64,000 nt of DNA, taken from assembly GCA_035295125.1 (NCBI GenBank), contig DATGJP010000080.1, forward strand, positions 124,001-188,000. Direction: 5' to 3'. This document shows, one piece after another, positions 44,710 to 52,986 of the stretch. The notes under the pieces are model-generated. The model was not told the DNA's origin, did not search any database, and saw only the letters and a program-made list of their open reading frames with translations. Origin of the DNA: JAICMB01 sp035295125. GTDB taxonomy: Bacteria; Acidobacteriota; Terriglobia; Bryobacterales; Bryobacteraceae. Positions within the stretch are counted from its first letter, which is position 1. Each line of letters begins with the position of its first letter. Made by a program: the position numbers and the translations under genes.

Positions 44710-46499
44710 GGGTTCTCCTTTGCAATAGCATCGACAACGTGGCGGGCGCTCAGCGGGAAGCCGCCATAAACGATCACGGAACGCAGCTTTTCTTTTGGCA
44801 CACTCGTTTCAATCGTGAACATCGAGCGGAGCTGCGCGTCGCGGTTTTGTTCAATTACGTAACAGAAATCGTGGTTGTTCAGGAATGCTTCGACGCTTTC
44901 GTCGAAGGGGAAGGCTCGGATGCGCATGAAATCCGTTTTGAGGCCGCGGCTGGCCAGGACGTCCTGCGCTTCGCGGACGGCGGGGTCGCAGCCGCCCAGC
45001 GTGATGAGCCCTATGCGGGCGCCTTCCATGGGGCGGAATTGCGGTGCGGGGACGAATTTCGCGGCGGACTTGTGCTTCAGCAGCAGCCGGTCCATCACTT
45101 CGCGGTATTCGTCTGGAATTTCGGTGTATGCGCCGGATTTGGCGTGTCCGGAGCCGCGCGTGAAGTAGGAACCTTTCTCGTGAACGCCCGGCAGAGTTCG
45201 GGCCGCGACGTTGTTTTCGTCTACAGGCCAGTAGCGGGTGAATTTTTCCACCTGTGCGAGATCTTCGGCGTCGAGAACCCGGCCGCGGTTGGGCTGATAG
45301 TTGTCATCCCAGGTGAGACGGGGTACGACCCAATCGTTCATTCCGATATCGAGGTCGGACATCAGGAACACGGGCGTCTGGAATTGTTCCGCCAGATCGA
45401 ACGCCTTGACGGCGAATTCGAAGCACTCGGCGGGATTGCCGGGGATCAGCAGGATGTGTTTCGTGTCGCCGTGCGACGCGTAAGCGCAGAGCATCAGGTC
45501 GGCCTGCTGCGTGCGGGTCGGCATGCCGGTGGAGGGGCCGACGCGTTCGACGTCGACGATGACCGCGGGAATCTCGGCATAGTAGGCGAAGCCGATCAGC
45601 TCACTCATGAGCGAAATACCGGGTCCGGCTGTGGAGGTGAAGGCGCGGGCTCCGGCCCAGGAGGCTCCGATCACCATTCCGATGGCGGCGATTTCGTCCT
45701 CGGCTTGAAGAATCGCGAAGTTGTTGCGGCCGGTGTCGGGATCTTTGCGGTAGCGGTCGCAGAAGGCTTTGAAGGCGTCCATCACCGAGGTTGCGGGCGT
45801 GATGGGATACCAGGCGGCCACCGTGGCTCCGGCGTAGATACAGCCGAGCGCGGTCGCGGTGTTGCCGTCGATCAGGATTTTACCGGAGGTGCCGTCCATC
45901 TTTTCGAGATGGAAGGGAAGCGGGCAGGCAAGCTTCTCCTTGGTGTAGTCATAGCCGAGGCGCAGGGCCTTCAGGTTGGAATCGCGGAGCGCTTTCTTCG
46001 CGGAGTATTGTTCGTCGAGCAGGCTGTCGACCACGTCCATGTCGATGCCGAGCAACGCTACAAGCGAACCCGTGTAGGCAACGTTTTTCATCAGGATGCG
46101 CTCACGGGCCTCCTTGAAGTTTTCGTTGCAGAGGCGGGCGAGCGGGACCCCGATGAAGTTGACGTCTTCGCGATGCAGCGCGGGGTCGAGAGGCCAGGTG
46201 GAATCGTAGAGCACGTAGCCACCCTGGCGTACTTCGCGGATGTCGCGGGCGTAGGTCTGGCCGTTCATCGCGACCATGAGGTCGTAGTCGAGCGAGCGGG
46301 CCGAGTAGCCGTCCTTGTTGACGCGGATCTCGTACCAGGTGGGCAGGCCCTGGATGTTCGACGGAAACAGATTCTTGCCTGTCACCGGGATGCCCATGCG
46401 AAACATAGCCTGCATCAGCAGACCGTTGGCGCTGGCCGAACCGGTGCCGTTCACGTTGGCCAGCTTGATGGCGAAATCGTTTACGCCGTTGCCAGACAT
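44694..46499 (-). CDS. korA: 2-oxoacid:ferredoxin oxidoreductase, fused gamma/alpha subunit
   Basis: Length 601 residues. Residues about 1-190 form the POR gamma domain (VNGTGSASANGLLMQAMFRMG) and are joined to the alpha domain beginning GNTATALGCIYAGATVA, with YPITPATSVMDAF. This gamma-alpha fusion is typical of two-subunit 2-oxoglutarate or 2-oxoacid oxidoreductases of aerobic or microaerobic bacteria. The gene overlaps both neighbours, by 16 bases downstream and 19 bases upstream. Confidence 0.9.
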   Translation of the reverse strand: MSGNGVNDFAIKLANVNGTGSASANGLLMQAMFRMGIPVTGKNLFPSNIQGLPTWYEIRVNKDGYSARSLDYDLMVAMNGQTYARDIREVRQGGYVLYDSTWPLDPALHREDVNFIGVPLARLCNENFKEARERILMKNVAYTGSLVALLGIDMDVVDSLLDEQYSAKKALRDSNLKALRLGYDYTKEKLACPLPFHLEKMDGTSGKILIDGNTATALGCIYAGATVAAWYPITPATSVMDAFKAFCDRYRKDPDTGRNNFAILQAEDEIAAIGMVIGASWAGARAFTSTAGPGISLMSELIGFAYYAEIPAVIVDVERVGPSTGMPTRTQQADLMLCAYASHGDTKHILLIPGNPAECFEFAVKAFDLAEQFQTPVFLMSDLDIGMNDWVVPRLTWDDNYQPNRGRVLDAEDLAQVEKFTRYWPVDENNVAARTLPGVHEKGSYFTRGSGHAKSGAYTEIPDEYREVMDRLLLKHKSAAKFVPAPQFRPMEGARIGLITLGGCDPAVREAQDVLASRGLKTDFMRIRAFPFDESVEAFLNNHDFCYVIEQNRDAQLRSMFTIETSVPKEKLRSVIVYGGFPLSARHVVDAIAKENPCRPS

Positions 46500-48268
46500 G
46501 AGGCTTCACTCCCTGCTTGTTGAATCAGAACTTCGAATTTCTGCATATCCCAGGCGAAGGTCGGGCAGCGCTCGGCGCAGAGGCCGCAGTGAACGCAGAC
46601 GTCTTCGTCTTTCACCATTAATCGGCCCGTCTGTTTCAAAGGTCCAGAGGCGTAGAGCGCCTGGTCGGCATTGATGGCCGGCGCGGAGAGGCGTTGGCGT
46701 ATGTCGGATTCTTCGCCGTCACGCGTGATGGTGAGGCACTGGACCGGGCAGACGTCGATGCAAGCGTCGCACTCAATGCATTTACCTTCAAAGAAGACCG
46801 TTTCGATGTCGCAGTTCAGGCAGCGCTGCACTTCGCGCGCGGTTTGTTCGGCGTTAAAGCCGAGCTCGACTTCAATGGTCAGCTTGCTGAAACGCTCGAC
46901 GAGATCGACGTGCGTCATCTTCTGACGTGTCGCCGGGTTGTAGTCGTTGTGATAGCTCCACTCGCTCAGGCCCATCTTCTGGCTGACGAGATTCATGCCG
47001 TCGGCCGGGCGTTCGGTTATTGGGATGCCGTGACAGTGATTGTGGATCGAGATTGCTGCCTGGTGGCCGTGCTCGACAGCCCAGATGATGTTCTTGGGTC
47101 CGAAAGCGGAGTCGCCTCCAAAGAAGACTCCGGGGCGCGTGGACTGATAAGTCTTCGTGTCGACAACGGGCGCTTCCCACTTGTCGAATTCGATGCCGAG
47201 GCCGCGTTCGATCCAGGGAAAGGCGTTTTCCTGGCCGATGGCGAGGATGACGTCGTCGCATGGGAGGATGATCGTGTCGATCGTTTTGGAGCGCTTGGCA
47301 TCGGCGTCCCACTCGAGGCGCTCGAATTCCATGCCGGTGAGCTTGCCGTTTTCAATCACGAAGCGCTTGGGCGCGTGATTGATGACGATGTCGATTCCTT
47401 CTTCTTCGGCGTCTTCGAGTTCCCAGGGCGAGGCCTTGAAGAACTTGCGGGGACGGCGCGCCATCACTTTGATGTCCTTGCCGCCAAGGCGTCGCGAGGA
47501 ACGGCAGCAGTCCATGGCGGTGTTGCCGACGCCGATGATGAGCACGCGCTCGCCGATTTTATCGACGTGGCCGAAAGCGATGGATTGCAGCCAGTCGATT
47601 CCGATGAAGATGTGATCGTCGATGTCGTGACGTCCGGGGATGTCGAGTTCCTTGCCGCGCGGGGCGCCGCTGCCGACGAAGACCGCGTCGTAATTCTGGT
47701 CGAGGAGGGCCTTCATGCTCTCGATAGGCGTGTTGTAACGGATGTCGACGCCCATGTTGAGGATCATGTCGATCTCGTCGGTGAGGACCGACTCGGGCAG
47801 GCGGAATGACGGGATGTTAGTACGCATCAAGCCGCCGGGCTTGTCGAACTTTTCGAAGATGGTGACTTCGTAGCCGAGCGGCATGAGGTCGTTCGCGACC
47901 GTCAGCGAGGCGGGTCCAGCGCCGATACAGGCGATACGCTTTCCGTTTTTTTGCCTGGGGACTTCGGGGAGCAGGGCGGTGATGTCGTCGTCTCGCAAGT
48001 CGGCTGCAACGCGCTTGAGGCGGCAGATGGCGACGGGCTTGCCGTCAACGCGCTCGCGGCGGCAGGCGGGCTCGCAGGGACGGTCGCAGGTGCGGCCAAG
48101 AATACCCGGAAACACGTTGGATTTCCGGTTGAGCATGTAAGAATCGGTGTACCTGCCTTGCGCGATCAACCGGATGTACTCCGGGACGTTGGTGTGCGCG
48201 GGGCAGGCCCATTGGCAATCGACGACACGATGGAAATAGTCGGGATTGCGAGTATCGGTGGGCTTCAC
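46481..48268 (-). CDS. GltD-like FAD/NAD(P)H oxidoreductase with C-terminal ferredoxin domain
   Basis: Length 595 residues. The N-terminal Fer4_20-type iron-sulfur region (DCQWACPAHTNVPEYIRL...CDRPCEPACRRERVDG) leads to an FAD site (CIGAGPASLTVANDL) and a NAD(P) site (IIGVGNTAMDCC), as in glutamate synthase small subunit. A two-cluster ferredoxin domain is fused at the C-terminus (CIECDACIDVCPVQC and CVHCGLCAERCP). It is likely the electron partner that links NAD(P)H and the 2-oxoacid oxidoreductase. It overlaps korA by 19 bases and is the first gene of the unit. Confidence 0.88.
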   Translation of the reverse strand: MKPTDTRNPDYFHRVVDCQWACPAHTNVPEYIRLIAQGRYTDSYMLNRKSNVFPGILGRTCDRPCEPACRRERVDGKPVAICRLKRVAADLRDDDITALLPEVPRQKNGKRIACIGAGPASLTVANDLMPLGYEVTIFEKFDKPGGLMRTNIPSFRLPESVLTDEIDMILNMGVDIRYNTPIESMKALLDQNYDAVFVGSGAPRGKELDIPGRHDIDDHIFIGIDWLQSIAFGHVDKIGERVLIIGVGNTAMDCCRSSRRLGGKDIKVMARRPRKFFKASPWELEDAEEEGIDIVINHAPKRFVIENGKLTGMEFERLEWDADAKRSKTIDTIILPCDDVILAIGQENAFPWIERGLGIEFDKWEAPVVDTKTYQSTRPGVFFGGDSAFGPKNIIWAVEHGHQAAISIHNHCHGIPITERPADGMNLVSQKMGLSEWSYHNDYNPATRQKMTHVDLVERFSKLTIEVELGFNAEQTAREVQRCLNCDIETVFFEGKCIECDACIDVCPVQCLTITRDGEESDIRQRLSAPAINADQALYASGPLKQTGRLMVKDEDVCVHCGLCAERCPTFAWDMQKFEVLIQQAGSEASCLATA

Positions 48269-48594
48269 GCGGCCTTCCTTCTATGTACGTGGTCTCTCAA
48301 GGTCTGGGTCTTGCGAGAATTACGGTTTTCTCCATATTGTAACGTGGCGGACTTGTGGCGTGGGTGGCGGTAGGGACACTACGGCCTTGGAAAGTTGACC
48401 CTCGACGCGCTCTCTTCGAATTCCGCTGCACCTGGGCGGAGATACATCCGAAGAAAGGCGCGATGAGGTTTGCGGACTCCCTGGTCCGCCGAGGGTAGCT
48501 ACCCTGCCAAGTTGACGCGCTGGACGCGCCGGATACCGACCTTGGGCCAGCGTATCCAGCCAGCGGCAGCCCGCTTAAGAGGAGGTGAAGGGTC
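48269..48594. other. Intergenic region at the start of the accessory island
   Basis: No gene is supported. It contains a 14-bp perfect palindrome AGGGTAGCTACCCT at 48492-48505, a GCGGAC...GTCCGC stem at 48472-48489, and GACGCGCTGGACGCGCC. No tRNA gene or attachment-site duplicate is recognised, so the island boundary cannot be fixed here. Confidence 0.5.
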
Positions 48595-48924
48595 GTGGGC
48601 CCACGAAGGTACATTCACTCTCTGCTTAGAGGATACGGGGCACAGGTCAATGGATTGCACGCCCGTTTCCTGCAGGTAATTGAAGGTACAGGAAATTTAA
48701 TTCTGATCGGATCGATAAGAGAACTGGCGAGCGATCTGGTGACCCAGATGGCGCCAAGTACAGTTAAGTACACTCATGCCGCAGCGATTGAAATACTTAG
48801 GGCATGCACACCAACGAATGGCATTTTCGCCTGGATGGCGAAGACTTCGACATTGACGGCGTTGCCCAAATATTTGGTGATGAAGTCAAGATCATCAGGC
48901 AAGAAAACGGCAGAATGCACTTGA
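48595..48924 (+). CDS. Short hypothetical ORF with a strong ribosome site
   Basis: Length 109 residues, GTG start. AGAGGAGGTG at 48578-48587 is ideally placed. The first 70 residues have plausible protein composition (IRELASDLVTQMAPSTVKYT). The last third overlaps the start of the next ORF in another frame by 121 bases and has lower complexity. It could be a real short gene, or a leader that ends by coupling into the ORF at 48804. No family recognised. Confidence 0.4.
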   Translation: MGPRRYIHSLLRGYGAQVNGLHARFLQVIEGTGNLILIGSIRELASDLVTQMAPSTVKYTHAAAIEILRACTPTNGIFAWMAKTSTLTALPKYLVMKSRSSGKKTAECT

Positions 48925-49568
48925 TAATGAATCTGCCTTTCGACGCGAGTGAGTCGCGTGCCGCACTCGACGCAGCGGAGGAGTTGCTGGCTAAGCTTAA
49001 TGCTATCGCGCAAATCGTGCACGGAAATCACGAGAACTTGCTTATCGGAGGTATGGGATGCAAAGCCGAACCAGGGGTACCGATGCGTTTGTTTATAAAC
49101 GTCGCTTCTTCAGCTAGGGGAAGATCTCGGGTTTGGTGCGCTGCGAGCGTAGTGAGATCTGGTGAACCTTCGTTGATCAGCGCACCCCAGAAGCCGATTG
49201 GTGAACAAATGCTCGAAGCAGCAGATGGCGACAAATATCTCGATAGGGCGCTTTATCTATTCGGCTCGTTGCGGCTTGATTGGCGCGGACTGTATCTGGT
49301 GCTGGAAACGGCCGAGGACGCCCATGGCGGAGAGAAGGGTTTGATCGGCAAGAACTGGGTTCAGGATGGACAGATTAAAGCCTTCAAAAACACTGCTAAC
49401 AGCTTCAAGGCTCTTCGTTTAGAAGCGCGCCACGGCACCATCCGGACTGGAGTTGACGAAGCGAAACTGACGCTTGACGCTGCCCGTGACATGATCAGGA
49501 CAATACTCGAGCGCTGGTGCAAGGAAGCATTAACGGACCATGCTAACCCAGCAGAGGAACGATTCTGA
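48804..49568 (+). CDS. Hypothetical protein, unknown function
   Basis: Length 254 residues. The N-terminal 70 residues are acidic and beta-rich (WHFRLDGEDFDIDGVAQIFG). The C-terminal half is helical with a conserved-looking ARHGTIRTGVDEAKLTLDAARDM stretch, a layout seen in HEPN-like or stress-related hypothetical proteins, but no match is claimed. An in-frame stop lies immediately before the ATG, so it cannot be longer. It is likely one of the island's accessory genes. Confidence 0.6.
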   Translation: MHTNEWHFRLDGEDFDIDGVAQIFGDEVKIIRQENGRMHLIMNLPFDASESRAALDAAEELLAKLNAIAQIVHGNHENLLIGGMGCKAEPGVPMRLFINVASSARGRSRVWCAASVVRSGEPSLISAPQKPIGEQMLEAADGDKYLDRALYLFGSLRLDWRGLYLVLETAEDAHGGEKGLIGKNWVQDGQIKAFKNTANSFKALRLEARHGTIRTGVDEAKLTLDAARDMIRTILERWCKEALTDHANPAEERF

Positions 49569-49611
49569 TCGGTGCTGCGGCCACAGGCGAATTTCTCCCA
49601 CCCCTTTAAGT

Positions 49612-49639
49612 GGTAGTGGATCAAAACTGACCCACTACC
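49612..49639. promoter_or_regulatory. 11-bp inverted repeat upstream of the replication-initiator-like gene
   Basis: GGTAGTGGATC (49612-49622) and GACCCACTACC (49629-49639) form an inverted repeat with one wobble mismatch and a six-base spacer. It lies 47 bases upstream of the GTG at 49687. It may be an operator or a replication-protein binding site. A T-tail is missing, so an intrinsic terminator is less likely. Confidence 0.5.
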
Positions 49640-49686
49640 CTGTTAGTTTACATAATATCTGTTATCGGCAGTACGGTAAACCCACC

Positions 49687-50574
49687 GTGTCGCCGCTCGA
49701 CCGCATCGCCGAGCTGGCCCCCGTACTCAAAGAAGCCGAGCTCCGCGTCCTCCTGCAGCTCATGGCGGATACCCAGGACCTCCCGGAGCCGGTTATACGC
49801 ATTAGCTCTAGAGCATTGAGCCGTAAGACAAAAGTGGGCCGCGCCGCCATCCAGCGCGCCCTCGACAGCCTCACCGCCCGGCGCTACATTACCGTGCGCG
49901 AAGGCACCTCCACCGCGGCCGCGGCCTATCTCGTCAACGTCTTCGCCACTACATCGATGGGTGGCCTTCTAAAGAGGCCACCCCCACATTCGAAAGAGGC
50001 CACCCCTGGCCTTTCTACGGAGCCACAGGTGGCCCCCGAAAGAGGCCACCCTGGCCTCTTTCAAGAGCCACCCCCGACTGAAAACAAACGGCCTTGCGAA
50101 GCCGACTCCGCCGTCGATATCGATTACGATTCTATAGATCATCGATCGACGACAATCCCACCCAATGAAACTGAGCTGATCGGCCGCGTGCTGCGCGCGA
50201 AGCCACAGGACTTCACTCCGCAGGAACTGGCCGGCGCCCGCTCGTGGATCTTCGGATACCAAGCCAAGAAAGGCCCTTATAACCGCGCAAAAGGCGAAGT
50301 TCCGCACGTGCCAGACGACAAGGTCCTCGCACGCATCATCACGGCCGCGGCGCCGTGGACTGCCGAGGTGCTGATCCACGAACTGATGAAAGATGGCACC
50401 AAAGCGGGAGAGAAATACGAGTGGTACGTCACGGTCGCACTCCAACGGGTTCACGGGATCCAGCCGCAGGCGCTTGCAGCCCGGCGCGCCGAACTCCGCG
50501 CCATCTCCGGAGGCAAAACCTTCGCGCGTGACCTTACGCAAGCCCTAACATTAGGCGTGAAGAGAGTGCCATGA
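49687..50574 (+). CDS. Winged-helix replication-initiator-like protein
   Basis: About 295 residues from the GTG at 49687 (VSPLDRIAELAPVLKEAEL); the frame is open from 49540 but the extra 49 residues are low complexity and cross the inverted repeat. A winged helix is likely at residues 5-80 (LPEPVIRISSRALSRKTKVG). The remainder has a long Pro-rich linker and a helical C-terminal domain that ends in a region resembling replication or partition proteins of mobile elements. Similar N-terminal HTH architectures occur in phage and plasmid replication proteins; this assignment is by layout only. Confidence 0.5.
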   Translation: MSPLDRIAELAPVLKEAELRVLLQLMADTQDLPEPVIRISSRALSRKTKVGRAAIQRALDSLTARRYITVREGTSTAAAAYLVNVFATTSMGGLLKRPPPHSKEATPGLSTEPQVAPERGHPGLFQEPPPTENKRPCEADSAVDIDYDSIDHRSTTIPPNETELIGRVLRAKPQDFTPQELAGARSWIFGYQAKKGPYNRAKGEVPHVPDDKVLARIITAAAPWTAEVLIHELMKDGTKAGEKYEWYVTVALQRVHGIQPQALAARRAELRAISGGKTFARDLTQALTLGVKRVP

Positions 50575-50592
50575 GCCGCCGATCGCCCCCAA

Positions 50593-51162
50593 ATGGACCC
50601 AAAGGCAACGGCGGCCGCGCTGAGGGAACTGCAAAGACAACTGGGCGAGATCCAGGAACAACTGGCCGGAACGCCCCAACCCAAGCCCAACGAAATCGTG
50701 CAGCTCAAACCGGACGCTCACCCGAACTTCGGCGGCGCCGTGTTCCGGATCACGAAAACAACGCCCGCCGAGTTGACCGGTTATCTGCTGGTGCCGCACC
50801 GCTCGGGAGTACCGATGCGGATGGCGCGCGCCCACGTCGTACCCGTCGGGACGCTGTGCTGGCCGGAGCCGCTGTGGAGCTGCAGCCTTTACGGGGAGAT
50901 ACCGCTCCTGTTAACTTCCCTCCTCTCGATACCAGCCACTGGCCCCGAGCTCGCACGTGCCCTGTGTGCGCCCGAGATAGCGCTTTTCAAACAGCAGCAC
51001 GGCTCCTCTGGTGCGTTTCTCCCGTCTGCGACCCGAACGGAAACACGTGGCGCGCGCTCGACCGCTACTTCCGTGAGCATCCGCAAACCACCATCGAGCG
51101 CAGCGGCACATGACCGCCGCCTGCTCGAACTGCTCGAAGCTCTGGACGAGAGCGGAACGTAA
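50593..51162 (+). CDS. Hypothetical island protein; second half overlaps another frame
   Basis: Length 189 residues. The first 95 residues look real (RELQRQLGEIQEQLAGTPQP, then GGAVFRITKTTPAELTGYLL). From about residue 100 the composition weakens just where another frame starts to encode a zinc finger. The gene may end earlier in a different arrangement, or a frameshift may join this start to the frame that ends at 51113. No family recognised. Confidence 0.45.
   Translation: MDPKATAAALRELQRQLGEIQEQLAGTPQPKPNEIVQLKPDAHPNFGGAVFRITKTTPAELTGYLLVPHRSGVPMRMARAHVVPVGTLCWPEPLWSCSLYGEIPLLLTSLLSIPATGPELARALCAPEIALFKQQHGSSGAFLPSATRTETRGARSTATSVSIRKPPSSAAAHDRRLLELLEALDESGT
50874..51113 (+). CDS. Zinc-finger-like small protein or C-terminal half of a frameshifted gene
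   Basis: The segment has two CxxC-like pairs (TCPVCARDS and LLWCVSPVCDPNG) followed by TWRALDRYFREHPQ. The GTG at 50874 would make a 79-residue protein, but the reading frame is open upstream to 50571, and a minus-one shift near 50880 would join it to the preceding ORF. The stop overlaps the next ORF's ATG (ATGA). Both interpretations are possible. Confidence 0.45.
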   Translation: MELQPLRGDTAPVNFPPLDTSHWPRARTCPVCARDSAFQTAARLLWCVSPVCDPNGNTWRALDRYFREHPQTTIERSGT

Positions 51163-51241
51163 GAGACACGCCTCCTCGAAATCCGCCGGCGTTCGCGCCC
51201 TGGCATTAACAGCCGAAGCGGCCGGCCACCGCCATGTTTGA
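51110..51241 (+). CDS. Tiny zinc-ribbon-like ORF in a coupled series
   Basis: Length 43 residues, start ATG overlapping the upstream stop (ATGA) and end overlapping the start of the HTH gene at 51234. It begins MTAACSNCSKLWTRAERK, with one CxxC pair. The nested overlaps on both sides argue for a translated small gene, but the composition is not strongly diagnostic. Confidence 0.35.
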   Translation: MTAACSNCSKLWTRAERKRHASSKSAGVRALALTAEAAGHRHV

Positions 51242-51731
51242 TCACTGGTTAACGAAGAAGCAAGCCGCCGCCGCGCTGGCGACCTCGGAACGCACCATTG
51301 AGAGAATGGCTGCCGCCGGGAAACTCACAACGAGGCCACGGGAGCGCCCCGGCAAGAAGCCCGAGCCGGTGTACCCTCCCGATGAAGTCGACGCGCTCAA
51401 ACAGACCATAACGCCCACCGTGGAACTGATCCCGCAGCCTGCCCTGCCCCCACCCAAGCCGCTCGACCAGGTAACCGGAATTCTCGAGCTCATGGCCCGC
51501 GCCATCGCCCGCCACGATGGCCGCCAGTGGAAGCCCTGGCTATCGATCGAGGAAGCCGCCGAGTACTCCGGCATCAGCCAGACACGCATTCGGCGACTTG
51601 CGCACGAGGGGCGGATCCGCTTTGTCCGGGATGGAATGCTGAAGGTATTCCGGCAGGATCTCGACAATGCCGACACGATCGCGCCAATTGCCGCCAAGGA
51701 TGGCGGAATCGGAAAAAAACGCGGAAAATAA
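51234..51731 (+). CDS. Excisionase-like protein with two helix-turn-helix domains
   Basis: Length 165 residues. An N-terminal MerR/excisionase-type HTH (residues 6-50, LTKKQAAAALATSERTIERM) and a second at about residues 102-150 (LSIEEAAEYSGISQTRIRRLAHEG...VFRQDLDNA) are separated by a Pro-rich linker. Two HTH units in one protein are unusual for excisionases and suggest a DNA-bridging or directionality role in a mobile element. It is coupled to the small ORF before it. Confidence 0.75.
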   Translation: MFDHWLTKKQAAAALATSERTIERMAAAGKLTTRPRERPGKKPEPVYPPDEVDALKQTITPTVELIPQPALPPPKPLDQVTGILELMARAIARHDGRQWKPWLSIEEAAEYSGISQTRIRRLAHEGRIRFVRDGMLKVFRQDLDNADTIAPIAAKDGGIGKKRGK

Positions 51732-51734
51732 GCC

Positions 51735-52013
51735 ATGCTGACCCCCGAGACCCTCATGTCGACGTACGCCGAAACCGCCGCGGCAGCCGAAGCGATGCTG
51801 CAACTATTCAGCCGCACCAAAACGCCAGGCCAGAAGCAAATGATCGAAACCGTGCTGCTGGAGGCGCACGAGCTGGCGAGCTCCGCGGCCGCGCTCGCAG
51901 CCCGGCTGAACAATCTCAGGCAATCGTCGCCGGCAACCTGGGCGCTGATCGACCAGGCGATCCGGGAAGCCCAGCGCGCCGATCCCGTGGCGGCGGCCGC
52001 GATCGGCGTCTGA
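51735..52013 (+). CDS. Small helical island protein, unknown function
   Basis: Length 92 residues. Almost entirely helical and Ala-rich (MSTYAETAAAAEAMLQLFSR...AHELASSAAALAARLNNLR). It follows the HTH gene by three bases and precedes the operator-like site at 52031. No family recognised. Confidence 0.5.
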   Translation: MLTPETLMSTYAETAAAAEAMLQLFSRTKTPGQKQMIETVLLEAHELASSAAALAARLNNLRQSSPATWALIDQAIREAQRADPVAAAAIGV

Positions 52014-52030
52014 GCCATCGCCAACGACCC

Positions 52031-52050
52031 CGACAATTGCGACACTGTCG
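52031..52050 (+). promoter_or_regulatory. CGACA-type operator-like site, copy 1
   Basis: CGACAATTGCGACACTGTCG, ending two bases before the ATG at 52053. It shares the CGACA half-sites and GACAATT core with sites at 57578 and 62940 (in the opposite orientation relative to the gene). Confidence 0.5.
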
Positions 52051-52052
52051 CC

Positions 52053-52286
52053 ATGGCTCTCTATCTCGTTGAGACACCCAGCGGTCAGCACCGCATCGTA
52101 GACAACACCGGCAAGGGCTCTGAGTTTTTACTCGAGAGTCCCTGGAAGTATCCCAACACCGCCACCTTCGACCTCACCACGGTCACGCTGCACCAGCTGC
52201 CGCCAGACGACCTCACCGCGACGTATGCGAACGGCACGCCCGGCGCGACCATGGCCGCCGGCGTTACGATTCTCCGCACACAGTAG
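52053..52286 (+). CDS. Hypothetical small protein
   Basis: Length 77 residues, ATG just after the operator-like site at 52031. Mixed strand composition (MALYLVETPSGQHRIVDNTG), no recognised domain. The operator position, overlapping where a ribosome would bind, suggests it is controlled by the same regulator as the DUF5681 and 62983 genes. Confidence 0.5.
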   Translation: MALYLVETPSGQHRIVDNTGKGSEFLLESPWKYPNTATFDLTTVTLHQLPPDDLTATYANGTPGATMAAGVTILRTQ

Positions 52287-52627
52287 CGCCACGCTGTTCA
52301 AAGGGCGCACGCCGCCGCACCGGCCGGCAGCAGCAATCGCCGAACACGACCGCTCCGCAATCCGGCCAGCGGTACGGCATGCGCGCAGGATCCAAGCCGC
52401 GGCCTGCAGCGGGCGTTGAACACCGGCCAGCCTTCGCCGCGGCGTTCCGAAGACAGCGACACGCGCCGGTATTGTGTCGCGCGATTCCCGCCGATACCGC
52501 CTCAGCATTCCGGCGCCTCCGAGCCGAAGCAATGCCGGCGACACACCTGAGCGCTCCTGGTGAAGGGTTTCGATCGCGCGTTCTAAAGCAGCCATCGGCG
52601 GCAAAAGCGGCCGCCGTCCGAAACGGC
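52287..52627. other. GC-rich stretch with no clear gene
   Basis: Several frames are open on both strands because of high GC content, but none has convincing composition or a ribosome site. It probably contains decayed or non-coding sequence between small island genes. Confidence 0.45.
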
Positions 52628-52789
52628 ATGAACGCGCTGATCGAAACCACATCCACCGGAACCACCTGCTTTTGTGATCCGGCAATGCTTCAGCTCTACG
52701 GAGTGAAAGCGCTCTGTGATAAGTGCCGCAGTGAATATCTGACCTGGCGCGATGAGGAAGCCGCCCTCGGCCACCAGCCCCCCGAATAG
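52628..52789 (+). CDS. Small Cys-rich protein, unknown function
   Basis: Length 53 residues from the ATG at 52628. Four Cys in a zinc-ribbon-like order (TTCFCDPAMLQLYGVKALCDKCRSEYL) make metal binding likely. An in-frame extension upstream to 52379 looks low complexity and is not preferred. The gene ends with a short stretch before a GC-rich spacer. Confidence 0.5.
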   Translation: MNALIETTSTGTTCFCDPAMLQLYGVKALCDKCRSEYLTWRDEEAALGHQPPE

Positions 52790-52986
52790 GGGGCTTTCCG
52801 CACAGGACCGCTGGAGCCGCGCGCGTCGGCTGCGTCGCCTCGCGATGCTCAGCGCCGGCTAGTCACGCGTGGACACACGACCCGTGCGCGACGCTTCGCG
52901 ACGCGATGGCGTTCAGGCCCGCGACCCGCGCAGCGGTCCGCGTGCCGCGCCTGCGCCTGGCCCGCTCAAGCGCGCCAGGCTCGCCG

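Noticed and set aside
44739..46523. A 594-residue open frame on the plus strand opposite korA
   Set aside because: Exact antisense of a conserved enzyme, with Val/Gly/Asp/Arg-rich low-quality composition and no ribosome site.
48492..48505. Perfect 14-bp palindrome as an attachment site
   Set aside because: No second copy was found at the other end of the island, and no integrase supports it.
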